In this document: in pieces, positions 42,100 through 50,462 of the stretch
How positions within the stretch are numbered: position 1 is the first letter of the stretch
Layout of the letters: every line of letters begins with the position of its first letter
Origin: Thalassobaculum sp965228445
GTDB taxonomy: Bacteria; Pseudomonadota; Alphaproteobacteria; Thalassobaculales; Thalassobaculaceae
Direction of reading: 5' to 3'
Assembly (NCBI GenBank): GCA_965228445.1
Contig: OZ245813.1
Span: 1,488,001-1,552,000 of the forward strand
DNA: 64,000 bases
Made by a program: the position numbers and the translations under genes
Notes under the pieces: generated by a model
Seen by the model: only the letters and a program-made list of their open reading frames with translations
What the model was told of the DNA's origin: nothing
Databases searched by the model: none

Positions 42100-42552
42100 A
42101 TGCTTTCGAACCATGGCAGAAGCTATTGGCACCGCGTCATGCAGCAGACTTTGACGGACCAGCAGCGCACGGTCTTCGTAATCGAGGACGACGTGCGGCA
42201 GATCAAGTGGATCAAACTGACTGTCGAACAGGACGGAACTCGGGTCGTGCCGGTGAAGATCGACCGTGCGGCGATCGAACAGGCGATCGCCGAGGCCTCT
42301 GACCGGGACGTGTTCCTGATCGATATCCTACTGAACAGCGACCTCGACGGTCTCGGGGTGACCGAGATCCTCGCCGATGCGAATTTCTCCGGCTCGATCG
42401 TCTTCGTCAGCGGTACCGGGGCCGAGTATCTGCCGGTCGCCCAGCGCCTGGCCGAGGCCCGCGGACTGACGGTCAACGCCGTGATAGAAAAACCTCTCCT
42501 GCCACACCGGTTGCGCGCGAGCATCAGCGGCAAGAGCACAAATCCCTCCTAA
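42100..42552 (+). CDS. single-domain response regulator (receiver-like)
   Basis: Protein of about 150 residues consisting of a receiver domain only. The acidic pair is in VIEDD, the phospho-acceptor Asp75 is in LIDILLNSD, the Thr/Ser switch lies in FVSGTG, and the Lys is in VIEKP. No DNA-binding or enzyme domain follows. The start is unsure: ATGs at 42058, 42100 and 42139 are in frame, and the receiver fold begins shortly after the last. It is divergent from the HPt gene. It probably acts as phosphate sink, shuttle or partner-binding output. Confidence 0.75.
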   Translation: MLSNHGRSYWHRVMQQTLTDQQRTVFVIEDDVRQIKWIKLTVEQDGTRVVPVKIDRAAIEQAIAEASDRDVFLIDILLNSDLDGLGVTEILADANFSGSIVFVSGTGAEYLPVAQRLAEARGLTVNAVIEKPLLPHRLRASISGKSTNPS

Positions 42553-42737
42553 AGGCCTGTGTTTGGGCTGACATCCAAACGCGGTACCCTAAGACCTATC
42601 GGCGAGCCGCGGGCGCTGGTCCCACGGATCCCGTCATCCGCACCTGCCGCAGGGCCGCCGCGATGGACCTGGGCCGTACACGTTTGATTAAGGGATTTAA
42701 TACAATCTACAAGTTTGTCGGACGTCGGGAGGCAGAG

Positions 42738-43754
42738 ATGGCCGCAGCAAGTCGACGACCCAGCCGGTCGATCACGGTCCAGTGGATCAAGAAGGCCGTC
42801 GCCGGATTCCTTACCCTCGGCGCCCTGACATTTGCTCAGGCGGTCAGCCAGAGCGCGACGGCGGAGCCGTTCCGGATCGGCGCGTCTCCCACCGGCATCC
42901 TTGCCTGGATGGCGCAGGATCTGGGGCATTTCGAGCGCAACGAGGTCGCGGTCGAGGTGCGGCAGATCTCGTCGGGCGTCGAGGCGCTCGACATGGTCCA
43001 GAGCGGGGAACTCGACCTGGGCGCCAGTTCGGAATTCGCCTTCATCAGCCGGGCGATCTCCGATCCGTCCCTGTGCATCTATGCCACCATCTCCGCGTCC
43101 CGGACGATTCGCCTGCTGTCGCGGGCCGACCGCGTCGGACAGAAGGCGGCCGACCTGCGCGGCAAACGCATCGGCGTCACCTTCGGCGCCGCCAGTCGCT
43201 TCTTCCTGTGGCAGTTTCTGACCCTGGCCGGGATCGGCGAGGACGAACTGACCCTGGTGAACATGAGGCCCGCCGAGATCACCGCCGCCATGGTGGACGG
43301 GTCGATCGATTCGGGGATCGTGTGGGAACCACACGTCACCAACATCCGCAAATCCACTCCGGTCGAGCTGATCGAATATCCGGATCAGAGCGAGCAGCAT
43401 TATTATTTCACCCTTCAGGGCAAGTGCGACCTGGAGACGCGCAAGCCGGAGGAACTTCGCCGGGTGTTGCGCGCGCTGGTGGAGGCGGAACGCTCCGCCC
43501 TCGATCAGGCGAGCGCCGCCCATAAGGCCTTCTCCAAGCGATTCGGCGTGTCCGAAGAGGAAGCCGCGCAGATCTGGGGTCTGCACACGCTCAGCGTCAG
43601 TCTGCCTCAGGATCTTCTGTTCCTGATGGAGCTGGAAGCCAAGTGGCGTGAATCCAGCGGGTTGGACTCGGGGGCGAATTTCGACAGCCTTGAGCGTATA
43701 AAGACAGCCCCCCTTGCCGATGTTGCACCCGGCGCCGTTCAGATCATTCGTTAG
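42738..43754 (+). CDS. NMT1/SsuA-like periplasmic substrate-binding protein
   Basis: Periplasmic binding protein of 338 residues of the NMT1/THI5-like type II fold, as found in sulfonate, taurine or thiamine-precursor uptake systems. The signal peptide runs to about residue 45 (hydrophobic FLTLGALTFAQAVSQSATA). The domain opens with FRIGASPTGILAWMAQDLGHFERNEVAVE and continues with QSGELDLGASSEFAFISRAISDPS. No permease or ATPase gene is adjacent; instead a hybrid kinase begins 12 bases later. This order suggests that it is the extracytoplasmic sensor of that kinase. GGGAGG precedes the ATG. Confidence 0.85.
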   Translation: MAAASRRPSRSITVQWIKKAVAGFLTLGALTFAQAVSQSATAEPFRIGASPTGILAWMAQDLGHFERNEVAVEVRQISSGVEALDMVQSGELDLGASSEFAFISRAISDPSLCIYATISASRTIRLLSRADRVGQKAADLRGKRIGVTFGAASRFFLWQFLTLAGIGEDELTLVNMRPAEITAAMVDGSIDSGIVWEPHVTNIRKSTPVELIEYPDQSEQHYYFTLQGKCDLETRKPEELRRVLRALVEAERSALDQASAAHKAFSKRFGVSEEEAAQIWGLHTLSVSLPQDLLFLMELEAKWRESSGLDSGANFDSLERIKTAPLADVAPGAVQIIR

Positions 43755-43765
43755 CGGACCCCCCG

Positions 43766-46036
43766 ATGGATCTCAGATCCAAGATCCTGGCATTCAGCCT
43801 CACCATTGGCGGAATAGCGCTCGTGCTCGCCGGCCTCACGGCGGGCACGGTGTATTTGATCGCTCAGGATCGCGAGCGGCTTGAGCGCGTCCGCATGCTG
43901 GACGTCGCGATCCGGGACACCGATGCGCTCGCGACGGAGATCCTGCTCGACGGCGGCGAACGGCCGTTCGAGCAGTGGAAGCGCCTCGCCGCGCTGCTTT
44001 CGACCCACATCGAAGGCCTTCGGGGCCTGCCCTCGGTCTCCGCCGGAGTCGTCGCCGAGCTTCACAGCCGGGTCGAGTCGATCGACGGGGCCTTCGAGCG
44101 CATGGCCAGGATCGGCGTGAACAGCGAGCCCATCGCCCGTTCCATCCTCGCCGCCCGGGTCCGCACCAACAAGGGCGCGCTGATCTCCCGCGTGGCGGCC
44201 ATCGAATCCCGGGTCCACGACCGCCAGAACGAGAACTTCACGCTCGTGCTGGCGGCCAATGCCACCGTTCTCGGCGCCCTGCTCCTGCTCGGCCTCGGGC
44301 ACCAGGCGGTTCTGCGCCGCTTCACCATCAGCGCGCTGAACGATCTGGTGACCGCGATCCAGCAGCTCGAGGACGGCGATCTCGACACGCCGATCAAGTC
44401 ACAGCGCACCGACGAGATCGGCCGCGTACTCCTCGCCCTCGACAAGATGCGCGGCCAGCTCAACGAACGCATCAAGGCCGAGGACACGGCCCGGCAGCAG
44501 GCCGAGGAACTCAGCCAGGCGAAGACCCAGTTCATCGCCTCGGTCAGCCACGAACTGCGCACGCCGCTGATGGGTCTGCTCGGCATGACCGACCTGGCCG
44601 CCCGGCGCGACGACATCGCCACCGTAAAACGCGACCTCAACACCGCCCGGGCCGCCGGCCAGCATCTGCTCGACCTGGTGAACCAGATTCTCGACTTCTC
44701 CAAGATCGAGGCCGGGAAGATGGATCTGGCCGACGAGCCGTTCTGCCCCGACACGCTGGTCGAGACCGCCCGCTCGGTGTTCGCCGTCCAGGCCTCCGAA
44801 AAGGGCATCCAGCTCGATCTCCTGAGCCCCCGCAAGCAGAGCAGTTGGCTGCTCGGCGACGCACAGCGGCTGTCCCAGGTGCTGTTCAACCTGGTCGGCA
44901 ACGCCGTGAAGTTCACCGATCAGGGGGCCGTGTCGATCCGCTACTCGCTGGAGTCCCGCTCCGACACCCGGCAGCGCCTGCGCGTCGATGTGGTCGATAC
45001 CGGCCCCGGCATCCCGGAGGAGAAGCAGGCTCAGATCTTCGAGGAGTTCACCCAGATCGGCGAACACGGTGTGGCCGGAAAGGTGGGAACCGGTCTCGGC
45101 CTGACCATCTCCAGCCGACTGATCGCGCTGATGGGCGGCGAGATCGGCCTGGTTCCGACCCGCAACGGCGGCGCCCATTTCTACTTCGCCGTCGACCTCG
45201 ATCAGGCGGCCGAACAGGGAACCGCGCCGTCGGAAGCGGCGGAGGCCGCGAACCTGCCCATCGCGCCATGCCGCGTCCTGATCGTTGAGGATGTCGACGT
45301 GAACCGGATGATCGTGTCCGAGTACCTGACCGCCGACGGTCATACGGTTGCCGAGGCGGTCAATGGCGCCGAATGCCTGGAGCGGCTGCGCAGCGAGCGC
45401 TTCGACGTCGTTCTGATGGATGTGAACATGCCGGTCATGAACGGCCTGGAGGCCACCCGCGCCATCCGCCGCAGCACGCAGGACTGGCGCGACGTTCCCA
45501 TCGTGGGTCTGACCGCCAACGCGTTCTCCGAACAGGTCACCGAGTACCTGGCACTGGGCATGGACGGCTGCATCTCGAAGCCCGTCGTTCCGGCAGAGCT
45601 TCGCGCCGCCCTCGCCAAGGTGACCGGCGCGCGCCCCACCGATGCCCCGCAGGCGGACGCCGCGTCGTCGGACCTCAAGCCGGCCCTCGACGCCCTTCCC
45701 CTCCTGGACGAGAAGAAGTTTCTCGAGCTTCTCGATCTCATGGGGCCGGATAAGCTCAGGGGGCTGCTCGAGCGCTTCAACACCGTGCTCTCCGAGGAGA
45801 TCGCGGTGGTCGAGCGGTCCGCTTCTGACCCGGAGGCGATGGGACAGGCCCTGCACAAGATCAAGGGCACGTCTGCCAATATCGGCTACAAGAGGCTGAC
45901 CACCTTCGCCGAACGCGCCTCGGCGCTGGACCCGGCCACGGCCTGCCAGGAAGCGCAGGCCGCGAACCTCAGCGACATCGCCCGCCGCTCCGAAACGGCC
46001 GCCCTCGCTCTCCTGGAGGGCACAGGAACCGCCTGA
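43766..46036 (+). CDS. tripartite hybrid histidine kinase (HK-REC-HPt)
   Basis: Unorthodox kinase of 756 residues. Order: membrane helix (8-30), periplasmic helical region, second helix (about 158-178), HAMP (about 179-231), coiled coil, HisKA with His262 (SHELRTPLMG), HATPase (N box NLVGNAVKF, G boxes DTGPGI and GTGLGL), receiver with Asp552 (LMDVNMPVMNG) and C-terminal HPt with His697 (HKIKGTSANIG). The layout is that of TorS/ArcB-type kinases, and the 12-base spacing from the binding-protein gene parallels TorT-TorS. No response regulator with a DNA-binding domain is in the neighbourhood. Confidence 0.9.
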   Translation: MDLRSKILAFSLTIGGIALVLAGLTAGTVYLIAQDRERLERVRMLDVAIRDTDALATEILLDGGERPFEQWKRLAALLSTHIEGLRGLPSVSAGVVAELHSRVESIDGAFERMARIGVNSEPIARSILAARVRTNKGALISRVAAIESRVHDRQNENFTLVLAANATVLGALLLLGLGHQAVLRRFTISALNDLVTAIQQLEDGDLDTPIKSQRTDEIGRVLLALDKMRGQLNERIKAEDTARQQAEELSQAKTQFIASVSHELRTPLMGLLGMTDLAARRDDIATVKRDLNTARAAGQHLLDLVNQILDFSKIEAGKMDLADEPFCPDTLVETARSVFAVQASEKGIQLDLLSPRKQSSWLLGDAQRLSQVLFNLVGNAVKFTDQGAVSIRYSLESRSDTRQRLRVDVVDTGPGIPEEKQAQIFEEFTQIGEHGVAGKVGTGLGLTISSRLIALMGGEIGLVPTRNGGAHFYFAVDLDQAAEQGTAPSEAAEAANLPIAPCRVLIVEDVDVNRMIVSEYLTADGHTVAEAVNGAECLERLRSERFDVVLMDVNMPVMNGLEATRAIRRSTQDWRDVPIVGLTANAFSEQVTEYLALGMDGCISKPVVPAELRAALAKVTGARPTDAPQADAASSDLKPALDALPLLDEKKFLELLDLMGPDKLRGLLERFNTVLSEEIAVVERSASDPEAMGQALHKIKGTSANIGYKRLTTFAERASALDPATACQEAQAANLSDIARRSETAALALLEGTGTA

Positions 46037-46079
46037 CTACCGTCGAGGCGGCCGCCCCGGTTGCGACGACGAGATCCTC

Positions 46080-46098
46080 ATTGAGAATCATTCGCAAT
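46080..46098. promoter_or_regulatory. Fur-box-like site upstream of fecI-like sigma gene
   Basis: The sequence ATTGAGAATCATTCGCAAT is an inverted repeat (ATTGNGAA-N3-TTCNCAAT) of the classical Fur type, placed 90 bases before the sigma-factor gene. It suggests iron repression of the locus that follows. Confidence 0.65.
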
Positions 46099-46188
46099 TA
46101 ATCTAGCGTCTGACCGCACAGGCGTCCCCGGTCCGCGGGGGCCCGGCACCGGGCCTGTGGCTCTGCGAGGGAATCGACGGTCGGACGC

Positions 46189-46686
46189 ATGTCAGAGTCA
46201 CGCTTGCTTGCGGCGTTTCGGGAGAACGAGCGCGACCTCGTCCAATTCCTGGTGCAGCGGCTGAAATCCACCTTCACGGCCCAGGATCTGGTGCAGGACC
46301 TCTATGTCCGGATCCGCACCCTCGACCCCGCTCCCTCCGTCAGCAATCACCGCGCCTATCTGTTCCGCATGGCCGCCAACCTGGCCACGGACCATCAGCG
46401 GCGCGAGAAACGGCATGCCGAGCTGCAGGCCGAGGCCCAGTCGTATCTGACAGAGGCCGCCGACACCCGCAGTCCCGAGCGGCTGGCCCAGTCCCGTGCC
46501 GAACTTGCCCGCATGGCCCGCGCCCTGGACGCCCTGCCGCCGACCACCCGCCGGATCTTCGAGTTGAACCGGTTCGAGGAGAAATCCCATCGCGAGATCG
46601 CGGAGATCGTCGGCCTGTCGCCCACCGCCGTGTTCAAGCATATCCGCCGGGCCGTCGACCATCTCGCCCGCAGCCGGAACGGCTGA
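46189..46686 (+). CDS. fecI: ECF RNA polymerase sigma factor, FecI-like
   Basis: ECF-type sigma factor of 165 residues. Region 2 includes TFTAQDLVQDLYVRIRTLDP (core binding and -10 melting) and region 4 has PPTTRRIFELNRFEEKSHREIAEIVGLSPTAVFKHIRRAVDHLARS for -35 recognition. A FecR-like gene and then an STN-type TonB receptor follow, the standard order for surface-signalling iron uptake. The Fur-like site upstream would limit it to iron starvation. I did not locate a -35/-10 set for it before the receptor. Confidence 0.92.
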   Translation: MSESRLLAAFRENERDLVQFLVQRLKSTFTAQDLVQDLYVRIRTLDPAPSVSNHRAYLFRMAANLATDHQRREKRHAELQAEAQSYLTEAADTRSPERLAQSRAELARMARALDALPPTTRRIFELNRFEEKSHREIAEIVGLSPTAVFKHIRRAVDHLARSRNG

Positions 46687-46793
46687 CGCGATGCGATGCG
46701 ACACCGGGGGTGATCAACGGGCGGCCTCATTCGTCTATCTATGCAGGAGAGGTCCCGTCCGGGACCGGTTCGATACCCGTGATTTCTGAGGCC

Positions 46794-47759
46794 ATGACCC
46801 CGACACACGACAGCCAGCCCGGATCGCCCCCTCCCGCTCAGGACGCGCGGGACTGGGTGATCGTGCTCGCGTCGGGGGAGGTCGATGAGGCGCAGCTCGC
46901 CTCCTTCCGGACCTGGCTCGGAGCCTCGTCGCGCAACCGCGAGGCGTTTGAGGCCGAACGCCGGCTCTGGGCGGAACTGGGCGGGCTGGAGGCGCGGGAC
47001 ACCGTCGTTTCCTTCCCCGAGCCGGCCGCCGAAACCCGTCGACCGCAGACCTGGCGGTCCGCCGCGGTCGGCCTGATCGCCGCCTGCCTCGCCCTGGTGG
47101 CGGTGTTTGCCGAGGATGCCCGGGTGTCCTGGCTGGCCGATTACACGACCGCCCAGGGCGAGCAGCGGGTGCTCGAACTGCCGGACGGTTCCACAATCTA
47201 TTTCAACACGGACACCGCCCTGGCGGTCGACTTCACCGATGCCGTCCGCACGATCGCGCTGCTGCGCGGCGAGGCCCTGTTCGACGTCGCGAAGAATCCG
47301 CAGCGCCCGTTTCGAGTCCTGGCGCAGGGCGGATCGGCTGAAGCCCTGGGAACCGCCTTTGTCGTGCGCAGCGGCGCGGAGGGCGCCCTGGTCACCGTTA
47401 CCGAGGGCGTGGTCGGGGTGACGTCCGGACCGGACGACAGCATGGTCACCGCCACGGCGGGACAGAGCGTGGGCTATCGCGCGGGCCAGCCCCCCTCCCC
47501 GGCGCACGACACCGATCTGGTAGCGGCGGTCGCCTGGCGGAAAGGCGAGATCCGCATCGACGGTCTCCCGCTGGACTCCGCCATCGCCGAGCTCGACCGC
47601 TACCGGCCCGGACGGATTGTCCTGCTGGGCGACCGCCGGTACCGCGAGGTGGGCGGCGTCTTCGACATCGACGATGTCGACAGCGCGGCCGCCGGACTTG
47701 CGGCCACCCACGGGCTGACGGTGCTGGAGATCACGCCCTTCCTCATGGTTCTGCACTGA
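46794..47759 (+). CDS. fecR: FecR-like anti-sigma/regulatory protein
   Basis: FecR-type membrane regulator of 321 residues that relays the receptor signal to the sigma factor. Order: N-terminal cytoplasmic DUF4880-like region with WVIVLASGEVDEAQLASFRTWLGAS, one membrane helix (AAVGLIAACLALVAVF, about residue 85-100), periplasmic FecR domain (LELPDGSTIYFNTDTALAVDF and GEALFDVAKNPQRPFRV) and a C-terminal STN-like segment. The sigma gene ends 107 bases earlier. The start was taken at 46794; upstream in-frame starts exist (46710, 46779). Confidence 0.9.
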   Translation: MTPTHDSQPGSPPPAQDARDWVIVLASGEVDEAQLASFRTWLGASSRNREAFEAERRLWAELGGLEARDTVVSFPEPAAETRRPQTWRSAAVGLIAACLALVAVFAEDARVSWLADYTTAQGEQRVLELPDGSTIYFNTDTALAVDFTDAVRTIALLRGEALFDVAKNPQRPFRVLAQGGSAEALGTAFVVRSGAEGALVTVTEGVVGVTSGPDDSMVTATAGQSVGYRAGQPPSPAHDTDLVAAVAWRKGEIRIDGLPLDSAIAELDRYRPGRIVLLGDRRYREVGGVFDIDDVDSAAAGLAATHGLTVLEITPFLMVLH

Positions 47760-47866
47760 GCCGGGCCCGAGACGCCGTCGTTCGAAAAAAAGATCGGCCC
47801 CCTGGAAGAAAATCGCTCCCCGGGGGTGAGCAGCGCCCGGCGCCATTCGTCATAGCCCCGACAGAA

Positions 47867-47891
47867 AATGTGAATGACAGGCATTCGCATT
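47867..47891. promoter_or_regulatory. inverted repeat upstream of STN-type receptor
   Basis: AATGTGAATG and CATTCGCATT form ten-base arms with one mismatch around the loop ACAGG, 55 bases before the receptor start. It resembles neither a perfect Fur box nor the known FecI -35/-10 elements, but position and symmetry suggest a regulatory site. Confidence 0.45.
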
Positions 47892-47945
47892 AGTTTACAG
47901 CGGGACGCGTGCAGCGGACCGCATCGCATGACTTGGGGGAAGGCG

Positions 47946-50462
47946 ATGAGCGATACCGCGCGGCGAACCGGTGACGACCGGAGACTTCGTAGGGCACTGG
48001 TCGGGGGCACGGCCATGGTGATGCTGGCCGGCATGGGGGCCCTGCCGGCACTGGCGCAATCTGTGCCGGGGCAGTCTGTGCCGGGGCAGTCGGTACCGGC
48101 CGGATCGGCACCGACAATCACCCTGGCGCAGGCCGACACCACGACGATTGCCTTCTCGATCCCGGCCCAGGACCTGGTGCCCGCGCTGGTCCAGTTCCGC
48201 GAGCAGTCCGGCATTCAGGTCGCCTATGAAAGCGCCGCCGTCGCCGACATGCGCAGCAATGCGGTGTCCGGCACGCTGTCTCCGGCCGCTGCCCTTACCC
48301 AGCTCCTGGCGGGTACGGGCCTGATCTTCGAGTTCACCGCCGACCGGACGGTCACCCTGTCCCGGCCGGCCGACCAGGCGGGCGTCGTGCGCCTCGACAC
48401 GGTGCTGGTGGAGCGCGACCGGCCGGCCGTCTCCGCCGCGCAGATCGACAACCTGCCGGAGGCCTATGCCGGTGGTCAGCTCGCCCGCGGAGCGGGGCTC
48501 GGCCTGCTCGGCAACCGCGACATGATGGACACGCCGGTCAGCACCAGCAGCTACACCGCCAAGACCGTCGCCGACAGCAAGGCGGTGACCGTCGCCGACG
48601 TGCTGGAGCGCGATCCCTCGGTACGGCCGAGTGCCACGAAGGGCGGCATTCTCGATGCCTTCTTCATCCGCGGCTTCCCCATCGGCGAGGGCAATCTGGG
48701 CGAGATCGCCTTCAACGGCAGCTTCGGTGTGGCGCCGAACTACCGGGTATTCGCCGACTATGCCGAACGCATCGAGGTGGTGAAGGGCCCGTCCGCCCTG
48801 CTGAACGGCATGGCGCCGAACAGCAGCGTCGGCGGCACCATCAACATCGTGCCGAAACGCGCGCCGGACGAGGATCTGACGGAGATCACCCTGGACTACG
48901 CCCAGGATGCACAGGTCGGCACCCACGTGGACGTCGCCCGTCGCGGCGGCCACGACAAGACCTGGGGCATGCGCATCAACGGCAGCTACCGCAACGGCGA
49001 TACCGCGCTGGACAACCAAGCCCGCGAGGCCTTCGTCGGGGCGCTTGCCGCCGACTACAGGGGCGACCGGTTCCGCGCCACCGTCGATCTGCTCAATCAG
49101 GTCGAGAACCTGGATGCTCCGGTGCGGCCGTATCTGGTCACCGCCGGCGTCGAGGTGCCGGACGCGCCGAACGGCGCGCGCAACGTGTCCGACGACTGGT
49201 CCTGGTCGGAGATCAGCGACCGATCGGCCCAGGGCCGCATCGAATACGATCTGAGCGAACAGGTGATGCTGTTCGCCGGGGCCGGTGTCGCCCGTACCGA
49301 TGTCGACCGGCTGTCCGGCCAGGTGCCGTTCATCCAGAACAGCGCCGGCGACACCCAGGCGACGCCGTTCTACTATCGCTTCCAGGTCGACCGGGTGACC
49401 TACGACGCCGGCCTGCGGGCCGAACTCGACACCGGTCCGGTCGGTCACCAGATCTCGTTCCAGACCAGCCTGTACGAAGACGAGCTGTCGCGCGGCTCCG
49501 CCTCCTCGTCGCGGACCCTGATCTCCAACATCTACGACCCGATCGCCAATTCCGAGGTGTTCATCACCAAACCGACGGATGTGCCGAAGGTGTCTGAAAG
49601 CACGCTTACCGGGTTCGCCCTGGCGGACACGCTATCGGCCTTCGGCGACCGGGTGCAGCTCACCCTGGGCGGTCGATACCAGATGGTGGAGGCGACCAAC
49701 TTCAACGGGGCGACGGGCGACGTCACCTCCTCGTACGACGACGACGCCCTCACCCCGATGGTCGGACTGGTGGTGAAGCCGTGGAGCAATGTCTCGCTCT
49801 ACGCCAACTACATCGAAGGCCTGAGCCGCGGCGACATCGCGCCGTCCACCGCCTCCAACTCCGGCGAGGCGCTGGCCCCCTACGTGGCCAAGCAGTACGA
49901 GACCGGCGTGAAGGTCGATTTCGGCCGCATGGCGGCGATGGTGTCGCTGTTCCAGATCGAGAAGCCGTTCGGCCAGCTCGAGAACGGCACGTTCACCGAT
50001 GGCGGCGAGCAGCGGAACCGCGGCCTCGAGGTCAGCCTCTTCGGCGAGGTGACGAACGACGTGCGGGTGTTCGGCGGCGTCACCTTCCTCGATGCGGAAC
50101 TGACCAAGACCAACAGCGCCACCACCCAGGGCAACCGGCCGATCGGCGTGCCGGACATGCAGGCCAACCTCTCGGCCGAATGGGACACCCCGTTCCTGGA
50201 CGGCCTCACCCTGGCCGGCAGCGTGATCTACACCGGCGACGAGTATGTCGACACCGCCAACACCCAGGACATCCCATCCTGGACCCGCCTCGATCTCGGC
50301 GGCCGGTACGAGACCGTGATCGAGGGCACGCCGGTGACCTTCCGGGCGGCGGTGGAGAACGTGTTCGACGAGAGCTACTGGTCCGGCGTGGCCGGCAGCT
50401 ACGGCGGACTTGGTCTCGGCGCGCCGCGGACGGTCTCCCTGTCGGTGACGGCGAGGTTCTGA
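47946..50462 (+). CDS. TonB-dependent siderophore receptor with STN signalling domain
   Basis: Outer-membrane receptor of 838 residues. Order: signal peptide, short SVPGQ tandem repeat, STN signalling domain (about residues 60-140, IAFSIPAQDLVPALVQFREQSGIQVAYE), plug domain starting near residue 180 with VADVLERDPSVRP, and a 22-strand barrel ending in the C-terminal aromatic ARF. The STN domain plus fecI-fecR upstream indicates surface signalling on ligand binding. A GGGGGAAGG site precedes the ATG. The binding-protein gene begins in the last base of its stop codon (TGATG), so expression is coupled. Ligand is a ferric siderophore; which one cannot be told. Confidence 0.93.
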   Translation: MSDTARRTGDDRRLRRALVGGTAMVMLAGMGALPALAQSVPGQSVPGQSVPAGSAPTITLAQADTTTIAFSIPAQDLVPALVQFREQSGIQVAYESAAVADMRSNAVSGTLSPAAALTQLLAGTGLIFEFTADRTVTLSRPADQAGVVRLDTVLVERDRPAVSAAQIDNLPEAYAGGQLARGAGLGLLGNRDMMDTPVSTSSYTAKTVADSKAVTVADVLERDPSVRPSATKGGILDAFFIRGFPIGEGNLGEIAFNGSFGVAPNYRVFADYAERIEVVKGPSALLNGMAPNSSVGGTINIVPKRAPDEDLTEITLDYAQDAQVGTHVDVARRGGHDKTWGMRINGSYRNGDTALDNQAREAFVGALAADYRGDRFRATVDLLNQVENLDAPVRPYLVTAGVEVPDAPNGARNVSDDWSWSEISDRSAQGRIEYDLSEQVMLFAGAGVARTDVDRLSGQVPFIQNSAGDTQATPFYYRFQVDRVTYDAGLRAELDTGPVGHQISFQTSLYEDELSRGSASSSRTLISNIYDPIANSEVFITKPTDVPKVSESTLTGFALADTLSAFGDRVQLTLGGRYQMVEATNFNGATGDVTSSYDDDALTPMVGLVVKPWSNVSLYANYIEGLSRGDIAPSTASNSGEALAPYVAKQYETGVKVDFGRMAAMVSLFQIEKPFGQLENGTFTDGGEQRNRGLEVSLFGEVTNDVRVFGGVTFLDAELTKTNSATTQGNRPIGVPDMQANLSAEWDTPFLDGLTLAGSVIYTGDEYVDTANTQDIPSWTRLDLGGRYETVIEGTPVTFRAAVENVFDESYWSGVAGSYGGLGLGAPRTVSLSVTARF
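48060..48099 (+). repeat. 15-base tandem repeat in receptor signal/linker region
   Basis: The unit CTGTGCCGGGGCAGT occurs twice and a third degenerate copy follows, encoding SVPGQ-SVPGQ-SVPAG just after the signal peptide and before the STN domain. Such a repeat could vary in number between strains. Confidence 0.6.
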
